A stretch of 64,000 nucleotides of DNA from Chiua virens. Taxonomy: Eukaryota; Basidiomycota; Agaricomycetes; Boletales; Boletaceae. This document shows, piece by piece, positions 13,859-25,248 of the stretch; position 1 is the first letter of the stretch; each line of letters opens with the position of its first letter. Position numbers and translations under genes: made by a program. Under the pieces are notes generated by a model, which saw only the letters and a list, made by a program, of their open reading frames with translations, was not told where the DNA came from and made no database searches. The stretch spans positions 2,914,001-2,978,000 of the forward strand of contig JAHNUO010000001.1 of NCBI GenBank assembly GCA_019787685.1. Reading direction: 5' to 3'.

Positions 13859-14544
13859 ATGTACTCTCTTCGCCGTCAAGCACAGTTACTCAAATGTCGG
13901 CCGCTTTCTCTCAGACAGTCGCACCACCTCCACGTACCTTGGTTCGTTGATCCTGAACCTCGACAACTTCCCCCACATCTCTCCCCCAAATCGCATGACT
14001 TTCCTCCAAACCTACCCGCCCCAATAAAAGACCTCTTCCATGCACTCAGCCGGTCGCCTTTTCTTGAACCGTCGACGCTTGAAGTAAAGGAACCATCTGT
14101 CATTCCCTCCCGGACCACCCTTACCGAAGACGATACCCAAAGGTCGGCGGGGTCGCGGACGAACGTACTCTGGAGAGGGCGTTGTAAACGATCAAGGCGG
14201 CATTTGGAATTGGATCGTGACCGCACAGGTATAACAGTCCCTCTCCGACCTGCACTAACCGTTATTAATATCCCTCAAAGGTGAAAGAGGGCACTGAAAA
14301 TCGAGGCTCCGTCGAGGCTGTTGTCAGACTAGTGCGAAAAGCGGTAAGCCCCCTGGCCTACCCCCTTGATACTTACTCATCTTTCTATTAGCTGCTAAAA
14401 ATGCAACCTCCTGTGACTCTGCCGCCCAATGCCAAACGGCGGGGTCACCATGGCTGGGCAATGGTCGATGCAGGAAATTTTGCCGTCCATATACTGAGCC
14501 GCGAAGCTCGCGAGAAATACTTCTTGAATCAATCACAGTGGTAG
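13859..14544 (+). CDS. RsfS/Iojap-like (DUF143) mitochondrial ribosome silencing or assembly factor
   Basis: RsfS proteins bind the large ribosomal subunit protein uL14. Mitochondrial members act in mitoribosome assembly. The start at 13859 gives MYSLRRQAQLLKCRPLSLRQ, Arg-rich and consistent with a presequence. PWFVDPEP follows, and then the RsfS fold: GGIWNWIVTAQ, VKEGTENRGSVEAVVRLVRK and GWAMVDAGNFAVHILSREAR, ending LNQSQW at 14544. The GWAMVDAG-x-FAVHI segment corresponds to the bacterial motif WVLLDYGDVVVHVF. Introns lie near 14227-14280 and 14344-14394. One extra base near 14135 must be skipped to pass from TLTEDD into GRRGRGRTYSGEG; otherwise the frame leaves the conserved reading. Confidence 0.85.
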
Positions 14545-15105
14545 CTGTTGTCCTTCCTTCATTTACGGCCATGGATATCTAGCCGAGACCATACACTTCT
14601 TGACCTTGCAAGCAGATTCAAGGACACGACGTTATTCTTATCGACCGTACTTTCTCTCTCCGCCACTTCACGCCGAGGTCTTGGCCTCCCGTTATACTAA
14701 GTGCTATCGTCATACACAATGACGACTTAGATAGCCCTCGTGAGAGCAGAAGGTTGGTCAGTGTAATTCACCTCCTTCGACCTTCATTCCGAAGTCCATG
14801 AAGAGCGTGTGTAACATGAGATATTTCTGGAACTGCATTCGGTATGCTACAAGCGTCAATGAGACCCTGTCAGAATCATAGTAGCGTTGTATGCCATGAT
14901 TGGATTGGAAGAAAAAGAGCGATGGACAGATACTTGATCATCGGTGTTGATGAACAGTGACCGTTCTGGAAAAAATGATGAGACCTGCGACGCTGTGCGG
15001 TTCATTCCACCGTGCCACGTACAAGCGGGGTTACTTGCAAAACATCCACAACGCTACGAATTCATACCCAACGACGTACATACTTTTCTCGACTTTGCAT
15101 GTTGA
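14545..15105. other. Intergenic, no gene seen
   Basis: It holds the 3' flank of the RsfS-like gene and the promoter of the permease. No coding or RNA feature is recognised. Confidence 0.5.
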
Positions 15106-17425
15106 ATGCCGTTGTCAGCTCGTTCCCGTAGCCCAACCTCTCCCGCTTCAAATACCGGCGAACATTATCCTATCACGTCTCCCCATATACCCCACTATTC
15201 TCACTCGTCTTCCAATGGCTCAACAGAATCTTTGCGGAACCTCGAGCTCACGGACGGACCTATACTAGCATCAACGGCGACGAAGCACTCCCGAATACGA
15301 TCTTTGTCGTTCTCTGGGTTCGACTTTCAGGCGGATCTACTTCCGCTTAGCGAAACTGTCAGTGAGACGGATGTCTCGTTCAGGGAGAGCCCCAGAGGAG
15401 AGAAGAGCATTAGTTTGATACATGGTACGCATCGCCTGTCGTCCTTTACATTTCGGTGTTGTTGGATGGTCGAGTGTCAGGTATTGGACTTGTCGTTGGA
15501 ATGCAGGTATGTGTCACGACGTCGTGGTTGGTCTGAGTTGATTGTCGTCGCGCTAGATCGGCTCTGGAATATTGTGTGTTTGGTTCTCGCTGTATTTTCC
15601 CGTTAGAGCTGACAGTATCGCCAAGCTCCTCGCCGGGTGTCATCGTTGCGAACACACATAGCGTTGGGGCCAGTCTGGCGGTGTGGGTTGCATCTGGGTT
15701 GCTCGCTTGGACGGGCGCAAGTAGTTTTGCGGAGCTTGGGTATGTTGGTTTTGCTCCGGTGACAATGAGCTTCACTGTGTTTCTAGGTCAAGTATACCAT
15801 TAGACGGCGGCGCCCAGGCCTATTTGTCATATGCATATGGACCTCTCGTATCATACCTCTTTGCTTGGACTACAATCTATGCACTAAGACCAGGTGCGTA
15901 GAACGTGCGATCTCTTCGGCACTCGAGTATTCAACTCTACACTATACAGGCAGTAATGCGGCCATCAGTCTTATATTTGCTGAATATCTCAACCGACTGA
16001 TGTGGCATATCACCCGTGACCAGGTGTCACTTGACAGCATCCCGGAATGGTCTATCAAACTCACCGCGGTTATAGCAATACTTCTCGTAGCTGTAATATG
16101 TGCTTCCACCAGAAATATGGGGACAAGAGCTTCGGTCGTGTTTACCACTATCAAGGTGTGTGGATTTGAAATAGTGAAGATGTGTGACTGATAGATTTAT
16201 GGCTGATGGCAGATTTGTTCACTAGTACGTCACGTTCCTTTCTTTATTGTTCGAGGAGTGCGAAACAAGAGGATCTAGATATCAATTACTATCTTGGGTC
16301 TCGTACAACTTGTCAGAGGAAAAGCGTCAGCATCGTTCAAGGAACCCGTGTTCGATGATTCGAGCACCAGTCCGTCGGCGTATTCTCTCGCACTTTATTC
16401 TGGTCTTTGGGCATTTGATGGTTGGGATCAAGCAAACTATGTTGGTGGGGAGATGTATAATCCGGAGAAAAACATACCTAGGACCATCCATTTCAGCATG
16501 ACAATCGTTTGTGTAAGTGATCGTTTCGCAAACGTTTGATTGCATGGGCCTTCAATGCTAATGCATACAAAGATATTATTTCTCCTCGCGAACGTGTCGT
16601 ATCTTGTTGTTCTCGACAAGGCGACTGTGAGCAGTAGTAATGCTGTCGCGCTTGATTTTGGTCGTGCACTTTTTGGACCAATTGGTGGGGTCGTTTTCGC
16701 GGTCTGCGTGGCGGTATCGTGTTTTGGTGCTCTCAATGGTAGTATTTCCCCTGGCGCATATTGTCAGATCACTTACCCAGCGTAAAAAAGGATCGACATT
16801 CACTGGCGCACGTCTCATCCGAGCCGCCGGACGAGAAGGGTTCCTCCCCGCTCTGTTCAGCAAGCTGAGCAAGTCGAGAAAAACTCCTATGAATGCTATT
16901 CTATTGCAAACGGCCCTGACGATTGGGTTCATCGTCATTGGCGGTGGGTTCCGATCTTTGGTCAATTTTTCGGTGGTGGCGTCCTGGTCCTTTTACTTTC
17001 TGACGGTAAGTGCTGACACCCTCCGACATGCCCCGTTGAGCTGCATATGGACATCAATAGGTACTTGGGCTCGTCATACTGCGAGTAAAAGAACCAAATC
17101 TTGAGAGGTACGATTTACTCGAGTATTGCTCGGCGCTGACGATGTGACGTGGCATCAGACCGTACAAAACGTGGATAATTACACCCCTCATATTTTGCAG
17201 CGTTGCGATATTCTTGTTGTGCATGCCCATTATTGCCGCGCCCCTTGAAGCCGTGTCTGTTCTCGGTGCGTGCACCATCTGTGCCTATGCTGAGGCACGC
17301 AAAGATCCAGGGGATTGATGTCGTTGACAGGCTTTGTCCTTGCGGGTGTACCAGTGTATTATCTGACGAAGAGAGATGAACAGGGCAAGCTTTCTTTCTT
17401 GTTAGGCAAGTCTTTTGATATATGA
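15106..17425 (+). CDS. Amino-acid permease, APC superfamily (LAT/methionine-permease-like)
   Basis: Plasma-membrane amino-acid transporter with about 12 predicted spans. A Ser-rich cytosolic N-terminus from ATG 15106 (the start is less certain) precedes the diagnostic TM1 motif GIGLVVGMQIGSGIFSSPGV. Later blocks include LAVWVASGLLAWTGASSFAE, SIPLDGGAQAYLSYAYG, LWAFDGWDQANYVGGEM with the following NPEKNIPRTI, RLIRAAGREGFLPALFSKLS and FSVVASWSFYFLT. The DGWDQANYVGGEM region is typical of the LAT branch. The coding sequence is broken by at least ten short introns, some with AAG acceptors, yet all join in phase and end FLLGKSFDI at 17425. No frame break is needed. The substrate is not readable from sequence; fungal relatives include methionine permeases. 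Confidence 0.93.
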
Positions 17426-17970
17426 TCCAGGGCATTCGCTAAGGCACTTGGTAGGTTATGTAGGGTCCCTTTTGGATTGGATACGAGGACGACCAAATGC
17501 AGGGGCTGGGTGGCAAGCGGTATCTATGGAATCGGACGAAGTTGAGATGCGGACGAGTAGTAGGTAACGACGTATACCGAAGACGACCGGCTCTGCAGTC
17601 GGGCATTCGGTGGGTCCTTGTTGCTAAGGCCAAGAGAAGACGCAGGACGGTTGATTGCCCTTGTTCTGTGGATTGGTACAACCTCAGTTGATGGACGGCT
17701 GTGGACATAGAAAATGCATGATTCCCGCTAAATGCCATTCGTATCAGCGTGAGATTTTGGATGAGTACTGGAACAAAGGCGGATTGGTAAGGGGAGATGC
17801 ACTGGCGAGTTTATCGCGCCATCTGCTGTGTCTTGTTGCACAGCGGAGGCTGACGTGTCCGTCATGGCCGGACATATAAAGCTACCTTGGATTCAGACAC
17901 ATCTCTTTCATCTGAATCGTGTCCACACTGATATCGCGCGCTTATAGTCCATCGATCTACTGTAACTACA
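17426..17970. other. Intergenic, no gene seen
   Basis: Between the permease and ATX1. Short frames are present but nothing family-like is recognised. Confidence 0.5.
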
Positions 17971-18401
17971 ATGGTGCGTCGCAGGATGCCAGTTCAAGGT
18001 TCGACGCTAACATTGATATGATCACAGGGAGAATATGAATTTGATGTCAAGGTGGGGTCACCGTGGGGGATATGATGCTTGGCCGCAACTGAGTGCTAAA
18101 GCGGATCTTAGATGACATGCGGCGGGTGCTCCAAGGCCGTCGAAAGAGCACTATCGAAGGTTGATGGTACGCGCGGATCTCTGAGATGGCGCTGAAACAC
18201 GGGCTGATTTGCTGTGTAGGGATCACGTACGACGTGAATCTCGAGAACCAGAAAGTGGTGGTCACAGGAGATGTCGCCTACGACGACGTGTTAGAGAAGA
18301 TCAAGAAGACAGGCAAAGAGGTGAGTTACGTCGCTTCTAGTGACACATATTTCACTGATGGACCTGACTTGTAGGTGTTGTCTGGCCGAGTTGTGTCTTG
18401 A
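17971..18401 (+). CDS. ATX1: ATX1 copper metallochaperone
   Basis: Small cytosolic heavy-metal-associated (HMA) protein that carries Cu(I) to the Golgi copper ATPase Ccc2, feeding multicopper oxidases such as Fet3. There are five exons: ATG alone (17971-17973), GEYEFDVK (18028-18051), MTCGGCSKAVERALSKVD, then GITYDVNLENQKVVVTGDVA with YDDVLEKIKKTGKE, and finally VLSGRVVS with its stop at 18399-18401. The copper site is M-T-C-G-G-C. The Lys pair in KIKKTGKE matches the usual loop-5 region. About 72 residues, full length. The one-codon first exon (ATG followed at once by GTGCGT) would be easy for gene finders to miss. It lies 216 bp upstream of a ferric reductase on the same strand. Confidence 0.97.
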
Positions 18402-18617
18402 GACAAGTCAAAGTGTAATTTTGTATCATATGACACGCCGAGCTCGCTAGACATTATATGTTATTATTTATGCGTTGCCGGTCGTTTCCATGATTGCCGG
18501 CGCGGCGGCCTCTTCGTTAACTTGCTCCACGTTTGCGCAGTGTTTCTAATAAGTGCAAATGTCCCGCGCTAATACTTGGTTTCCCTCAAATTACCCCTCT
18601 CAGCTGTTCCCCATGTC

Positions 18618-21600
18618 ATGGATTCATCCTCGGATCCGTCCACCCCAGCATACACGGACAGTCTAGAATGGATCACGGCCTATCTTACCATACATTCTCT
18701 TAGCATCCCAAGCAGACGCTATACGTTCCTTCTCTGGCTAGCAGTCCTTTTCGTATTCCTTTCCTTGACCGTACTCCACTGGACCAGTTCTAGAGGCTGT
18801 TTTTTGCATGCAGTTTGGTCAAAATGGGCCCTCCGACGTCGAACTTGGCGGAAGAAACGCGCCTTGGCTCTCGCACAGAGGACAAACCACCCCCACCATC
18901 AACCCACAGTACTCCCATCAAATGCTCAGCTCCTCTTTTTGGCTGTGTTCATACTGACGTCTCTCGTACTCGCTTCCGTCGGTCCAGATTATCTGGCCCC
19001 GGATCTACAGGTCTGGCAGGTCCAGTCCCGTTCTGCATCACCGCCTTCCCAATCTTACGACATGTCGACGTTCATACCATTAAGGCCTCAGTATACAATA
19101 TACAAGTCTTTCTGGTCCTCGTCGGCCAGGGTTGGACAGATCGCGTTTGCCCTGTTTCCACTCTGCGTCCTTTTCGCCCTCAAAGCGCCGCCATTCGCTA
19201 TATTTGCACTTCCCTTCACGACCCAAATTTACTTCGACAAACTCGCATGGTTACACAAATGGACTGGAAGACTTATCTGGCTTCTCGTCGCCGTGCATGT
19301 CGGTTTCTGGTGTATCCAATTGACAAAGGATGTCAACCCGTCCACCGGTCGCATTGCATTCGTCTATGCCTGGTCCTACACTCCCTTTATATTTGGCTGG
19401 ATCGTACGCAGACTCGTCCTCCTTTGCAACCACCGTGTTTACCTCATCACAGGCCTTTGCACTTCTCACACTCGTCGTGCTCACATCTCTACGTCCCATT
19501 CGGAGACGGTATTACGAACACTTCTATATTTTGCACCTTCTCCTTGTCCCGTCTATGCTAGTCATGGCGGCATTGCACCACCCGACGGTGTCATGGTGGT
19601 GCTGGGCGGCCCTTGCCATCTGGTTTGGCGAACGACTCTGGCGAGGAATTTGGTGGATCTACACCAATGGCATCCTGGGAGGAGTTGGCCCACCACCTTT
19701 CCCATCTAATTTTACCACCTATCCCAAGGATACTTTGGAAATGGGTCGTATTCGCCATTTTAGTGTCACTTCCGCCGCATCTAATTTTAGTCCAGACGGA
19801 CGGTCCCCTAGCCCCCTCGAAGCTCATTATCTCCACGATAAGAGTCATATCCCCGCCGATCAGCTACATTGGACAATTCGGCCAAATTCTTTCCCGCCTT
19901 CGTCGGAACATGACCTGTGTGGAATACCAAATTCCCATTTACCGTCACCTTATAGTCCGCCTCCCGGCTATGCACATGCTGAAATTTTATCGGGGCGGAC
20001 AGTGCGCCTACGTCTCATCACCTCAGGCTTCGTATCATGGTCGCCAGGCCAACACTTCCTCCTCTGCATACCCTCTATTTCTCGGTTCACTTCTCATCCG
20101 TTTACGTGTGCCACCGTTTGCGATGAGCAAGGACCGACAGATGCAGGCCGCATCATGGAATTTCTTGTACGCGCGAAAAGTGGCTGGACGGAAACTCTTT
20201 GGAATCTTGTGTCCCGCTTGACGGGGGCCCGAGGCAGGGGCGATGTGTCTTTGTCAGACGGTTTACCAAGGCATGGCGTCCTGCTGCGCGTATTCGTTGA
20301 TGGGCCATTTGGAAGTTCAAAGCGTGCGAGGTGGGACGACCACTCGACCGCGATCATCATTACAGGAGGTTCGGGCGTAAGCTATGGTTTGTCTCTCTTG
20401 CAGTACATGTGTATGAGCTTGTCGGGGAGGGACGGTAGATATCTTGGAGGCCAACTCGACCGCTCGGGGAGGAAGAGTGGGAATTTAAAGCGAGTGCGGT
20501 TTATCTGGCTCATCCGCGAATACAGTAAGTTTTGTTGGTTAAGCCAGACCAGACTGAACTGACAACTCGTTAATCAGGCCATATTCAATGGTGTGCTTCG
20601 ACGATTCGCCGTTGTATGTCCATCGTTCCTCCGTCGGTCCTTCAGGTGGACATCTATGTTACGACTTTCAAACCTATTCCGAAAAATCATGGTCCTCTGG
20701 TGTCACGCTTCAGCGCCGATCTCAGCGAGGTCGACGAAGAACTTCACCCGGCTCGTCTGAGTTTTGCACAGGAGACTTCCGCACGTATTGATTCTGGACC
20801 TTCAGAATCTCTGCAGAGTCATGACAGCCACGAAAGCGACGTCGATCTCAGCTATTATTTGGGGGACCACCCTGATGATGAGCCTCCTGCGGATCAGATA
20901 TGCATCACACACGAGACAAACGTATTAGACCTCACAAATTTCGATGGCGATGTGGATATGGTGTCAGTTCGAGATACCTATCTCAATCGTAGGCTGAAGA
21001 AAGAGGGAAAAGTACGGCGACGACAGAGCTATAGGAAGTCGAGGGCCGAGGGAATGAATCAAGATGCTGGTTTATCACATCTTCTCTCCCGCAGTGATGC
21101 TCAGCAAACTCGACACGGACAAGACTCGTATCGGGCCTTCCCGTCAACAGTCAGGCTCCTTCCGCCTCTTTCTGAACGACCGGACCCAGCCCCTTCGGAG
21201 ACAGATTATCAATCAGCGTTCTCTAGCTATTCAGAAACATCATTCCATTCATATGCTCCGCCGAATTCAGTGCCATTATCCTCCGACTTGACGTCGACCG
21301 TGTCACTCGTCTCCACTAATGAGAATTCGAGATTACACGGACACCCTGCAAAAAAACCCCGTAAACTTAGGAAGCCTCGCGTGGATCAAATGCCAACCTT
21401 GAAGACGACTGCACACCCTCACGAGTCCAATTTGACCCCAATCTCGACTGAGCCTCTAGGTTCGATTTCTCCACTTCCGTTCGAAATGGACGAACAAGAA
21501 GCGATCGATATCAATGTTGTTTCCGAGTATGCTCGGCCCGGGAAGCCCAAGTTCCACAAGGTAATCGCGGATGAGGTGCAGACATCCACAGGGCCTATCG

Positions 21601-21800
21601 TCGTCGCATGTCAGTTGACTTCCCTTTTACGCTGACTTCGACGTGGAGCTGATGGTGTGTGTGTCTTGTCAGGTTGTGGCCCTAGGTCACTGAATGCGGT
21701 GGTACGCAAGATCATTGCCACGCAGATCGATCCTGGGCGGATACGCAAAGGCGACATGCGGGGATCTATCGCCCTCGTGTCTGAAGAGTTTGACTACTGA
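18618..21800 (+). CDS. Ferric/cupric reductase (FRE/NOX-type transmembrane flavocytochrome)
   Basis: Membrane protein that passes electrons from NADPH through FAD and two hemes to extracellular Fe(III) or Cu(II). ATG 18618 gives MDSSSDPSTPAYTDS. The ferric-reductase membrane domain holds one heme His pair in LHKWTGRLIWLLVAVH (H-x13-H) and the other in HFYILHLLL / MAALHHP. The FAD motif is HPFTCA, the NADPH motif is TGGSGVSYG, and the C-terminal CGPRSLN motif ends with VSEEFDY at 21800. Introns are near 20524-20577 and 21611-21672. A disordered, acidic, Ser/Pro-rich insert of roughly 300 residues separates the NADPH motif region from CGP, making the protein about 1000 residues instead of about 700. 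One extra T in 19423-19425 must be skipped between FIFGWI and ATTVFTSSQAFALL. Confidence 0.93.
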
Positions 21801-22227
21801 TGCGCCGCAGAGGTTCACTCTGTGGAGCCAGAAGATCGGCGTTTGAGTCGCCGCGTTGGTGCGGATGATCTTCTGTCTTTTTTTTTGTCGACATTCGCTT
21901 TGTGGAATATACCTTGATGGTCCGGACCTTGACACGACTCACCGCTTTTTTCAAAATGTTGCATCTTTCGGACTGTTTCAAGTTTGGATACATTCGGGAC
22001 TCACTCTCATAAACATTGCATGTTGCTCGGCAGTACTATGTAGTAATTTGCATTATTGCAAGCATGTGTGCACGCAATTTTTGTACTCTGGACTAGTACA
22101 TATACTCGTGCAGCATAGATGCATTACACATTCCTCGGCTCGCACGGGTTACAAGTTTTGAACTTCGATTTCGTCCTCCGTGTCCTTGCGCTGCACCTCC
22201 AGGGTGGGAGTTTTTGAATGTCAAACG
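21801..22227. other. Intergenic spacer
   Basis: 3' flank of the ferric reductase and 5' flank of GPI18. No coding signal is seen. Confidence 0.5.
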
Positions 22228-23635
22228 ATGACTGTGAAACTCGCCACGTTTCCAGAAGAACAAGCTCATCTACGAGTCTTGACTCGCCTTTCGTTGCTTA
22301 TTCGGCTCCTCGCAGCAACGCTCATCATAACCTCGACATACCTGCTAACTCTCTTCGACAGTTCTCCACAACTCCTTCTGAGCGAAACTATACCTCCATG
22401 GATCTCTTCGTTGCTTCGTTGGGACGCGTTTCACTTTGTGCATGTCGCGCAGCAAGGACGCGCCTATGAACATGCATGGGCGTTCTTTCCAGCACTTCCG
22501 TTTATTATGCGTGTGTCGGGGCACCTACTCTCGTGTGTACCAGGCCTCGCTCCAGACGCGGCGGCACAACTCCTCGGCGGCGCCGTGCTCGCTGCCATCT
22601 TCGATCCTACCCGGGTTCTATATCGTCTCTCACTCTACCATCTTCGATCGCCTTCCGCTGCGTTCCTGGCGACTGCTCTCTCCCTGTTATCCAGCAGCCC
22701 TGCTCCTCTGCGATTCGCTCCGTACACCGAGCCCTTCTTCACGTACTGTTCGTATCAGGGAATGTGGGCGTGTGCACGCTCGCAGTGGTTCGTCGCGTCG
22801 GTCTGGTTTGCCCTCGCGAGCGCATTCCGATCTAACGGGATCTTTCTCTCTGGGTTTCTCTTGTGGGGTATGCTTGTCGCGCCGTACGTGTCTGCTCAAA
22901 GAGATCTCGTGCGTGTGTCTTTGCATATGCGTTTGGTGTGCTTACGGGACAATTTTTCTCTCGTTATAGCTCACGCCGGCTCGGGTGCTGTATTGCGTGG
23001 TCCTCGTTGCAATTCCCCTCGTCCCATTCGTTCATCACAATTATGCAGGCTACGTTCTCTATTGCACGTCTGCCGCGTCACCCTGGTAACGCCTCAGGGC
23101 GTCCAGAGTGGTGCGACCAGGGCCTCTTTCCCTCGATATACACGCACGTCCAACGCCAGTACTGGGACGTCGGGTTCCTCCGGTACTGGACGCTATCCAA
23201 CATCCCCAACTTCATCCTCGCGCTGCCCGTGTTCTTAAACGTCTACGCATTCTGCGCCTTTTATCTCGCTCGGTTGCCGCGCATATACCCGCGCCTCTCT
23301 GTCTGGCCGCCCTCGTGGGGAGTCATGGATCGAAAAGCGGCGTCACGGGCCACTCCTGGTCCCGCATCTCACAATACACGACTGTCAGTCGCTCTTCTTG
23401 GCGCCGTCTCTCCTCCCACACGTCCTCTATGCGCTCGTGCTTAGCTCTGATACTCACTTTCAATGCACACGTGCAGATTGCGCTTCGGGTGATGCCGTCG
23501 GTCCCGTCGATGTATTGGGCGGCGGCGCGGTTGCTGGTCGAGCGACCGGGATGGGGAAGGGCGTGGGTGACGTGGAGTGTTGTATGGGGTGCGGTGAGCT
23601 GTGTGCTTTGGGCAGTGTTTTTGCCGCCGGCATGA
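22228..23635 (+). CDS. GPI18: GPI mannosyltransferase 2 (GPI18 / PIG-V)
   Basis: ER-membrane enzyme that adds the second mannose of the GPI anchor precursor, using dolichol-phosphate mannose. The start at 22228 gives MTVKLATFPEEQAHL. The signature is LLRWDAFHFVHVAQQGRAYE followed by HAWAFFPALPF. Then come SSPAPLRFAPYTEPFF, FALASAFRSNGIFLSG and, after an intron near 22909-22969, LVPFVHHNYAGYVLYC, RPEWCDQGLFPSIYTHVQ, YWDVGFLRYWTLSNIPNF and MYWAAARLLVERP, ending AVFLPPA at 23635. There are about ten hydrophobic segments. Three extra bases are needed to explain the frame: in CCC 23081-23083, near 23387, and near 23449. I tried to explain the last two by one intron and could not find splice sites giving the right phase. 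Confidence 0.92.
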
Positions 23636-23798
23636 TGACCCATGTTGGATACCGAAAGGTTCCACAGTGTCGATTGGAAATTGGGTCAACCACAGTCAAC
23701 GATGCTCGTTACGCCAAGAAGTGGTCCGTTCTGTTTTGCGACGATGTCAACAAATGGGATTCACAACAGGTCCATGTTTCTAAAAATAACAAGCAAGC

Positions 23799-24896
23799 CT
23801 ATGTTTGCTTCTTCCTGGACAGGACCACCAACGTCCTATATGGGTATTCAAAGACGCCTTTGTTTTCGTCAATCCAAACCTTCCCGTCTCCTTTGGCCAG
23901 TAGGGCTTTCAAGTCGTCGGTGACACGTTTCTTCTCGTCAGGCGGAAGAATCGACGTGTAGCTTTTGCTTAACGCGCGGTTTACACAAAGATTCTCTGTT
24001 GTGGGAAGGTGGTATATCCATTCCTTTTCTTCGGGAGGCTTGAAATGCTCGTTATATGTTTCGGTGGAGAAAGCCTGGCGCCAAAGACCCAGACGAAACT
24101 GAGGTGTGCCCTTCTCGTGGCTTTCAATGCGGTCCCGCAACTGAGCCACCCAACCGGCTGCATCTCTGGGGAGCACCGGATCAGAACCCGGATGCCGCGA
24201 CATGGGGAGATATGGTCACCTGTCCTCCAAGTTCCAGATAAAGGCAACTGCCCCGCTCGGCTTCAGCATCCGGGCAAATTCGGCACATGCCTTACTATAG
24301 TCGGGACACCAGTGGAAAGCCTGACAGACACAATCAAGGAATCGTCAGAACGCATGGATCATTAATGGAGTGAATGACGTATGCCCAGACCTGTGCGATA
24401 ATAACTAGATCAGCCCAACCGTTTTCGACGGTCGGAACATTATCGAACGTTCCATCGCCGATGGACACGAGCGCGTGGTTCACTCTCTGTTTGAACACCT
24501 CTCGCATTCCAGCGCTGGGCTCGATCGCTTTTAAGGAGGCGATGTTGGTTCGATCGCTGTTTTCCGCTAATAATGCACGGGTGAATAAACCTGTTCCAGC
24601 ACCAACCCTGCAACAAGCATGGTCGATTCATCGATTCATCAACCCTTGGCTGCGGCGTGTGATAATGGCCGAGATCCTATGTACTTACTCAACGATGTTC
24701 AATGGAGCTGCGGATTCAACCGCATTCTTGATGAAACGGACGCTGTCCGACGGATATGAGGGTCGCGCTCTGTATCAGGCCATCTGTCGTAAGCAGGCCA
24801 CGGGGGTATGGTGTGAAATTCGAAATTTTACCTGTCATACAGGTCGTTTCCTGCACCAAACCCGACTTGGGCAACAGTATGCACGTCTGTGGACAT
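23799..24896 (-). CDS. SAM-dependent methyltransferase (methyltransferase type 11 family)
   Basis: The start at 24896 gives MSTDVHTVAQVGFGAGNDLY. Exon 2 reads RARPSYPSDSVRFIKNAVES. Motif I, VEVGAGTGLFTRALL, binds S-adenosylmethionine, and the acidic residue of motif II is in IEPSAGM. GWADLVIIAQAFHWCPDYSK and MLKPSGAVAFIWNLEDR are the later conserved parts. The C-terminal part contains EWIYHLPTTENLCVNRALSK and SYTSILPPDEKKRV and ends LSRKKQT at 23799. The overall pattern (AFHW, WNLEDR) matches the fungal relatives of yeast Tmt1/Crg1-type small-molecule methyltransferases, but the substrate is unknown. All introns are in phase and no frame break is seen. It converges on GPI18 and diverges from the first sphingoid-base kinase. 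Confidence 0.9.
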
Positions 24897-25248
24897 GAAG
24901 GGCACTAGCTTCGACGGATTAGTGAAAAATGAGAGGCTTCTGCGCGCGATCATGACGGTATGTAGGTGGTTGGCCGGGTCCGGTGACTCAGTGGCAGGTT
25001 TGTAGCAAGCAGCTGCGGAGCCGACTGATCACAGGGCCATGCCAGTGGGAGCTGTTGTATTTTTAAATCGATGTTATCGACGGCAACATTGGCAAGTCAT
25101 GAGAACTTGGTGTGAGTAGGTGTACCTGAAACAAGCACATTGATCGCTTCTTAAGTCATCAGTGCAGTCGTTCCTGAATTCGGATGCAGATATAGTCCAA
25201 ATTCCCTTCCCTTCAAATCCAACTGGACCTAATACCCTCCGAGTCCAA
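24897..25248. promoter_or_regulatory. Divergent promoter region, methyltransferase / sphingoid-base kinase 1
   Basis: 352 bp between start codons. Similarity to the upstream flank of kinase copy 2 begins only at about 25183, so the two kinases have mostly different promoters. Confidence 0.45.

Noticed and set aside
23384..23476. An intron to explain the two late frame breaks in GPI18
   Set aside because: Available GT and AG pairs give lengths of the wrong phase and would remove a conserved membrane segment.
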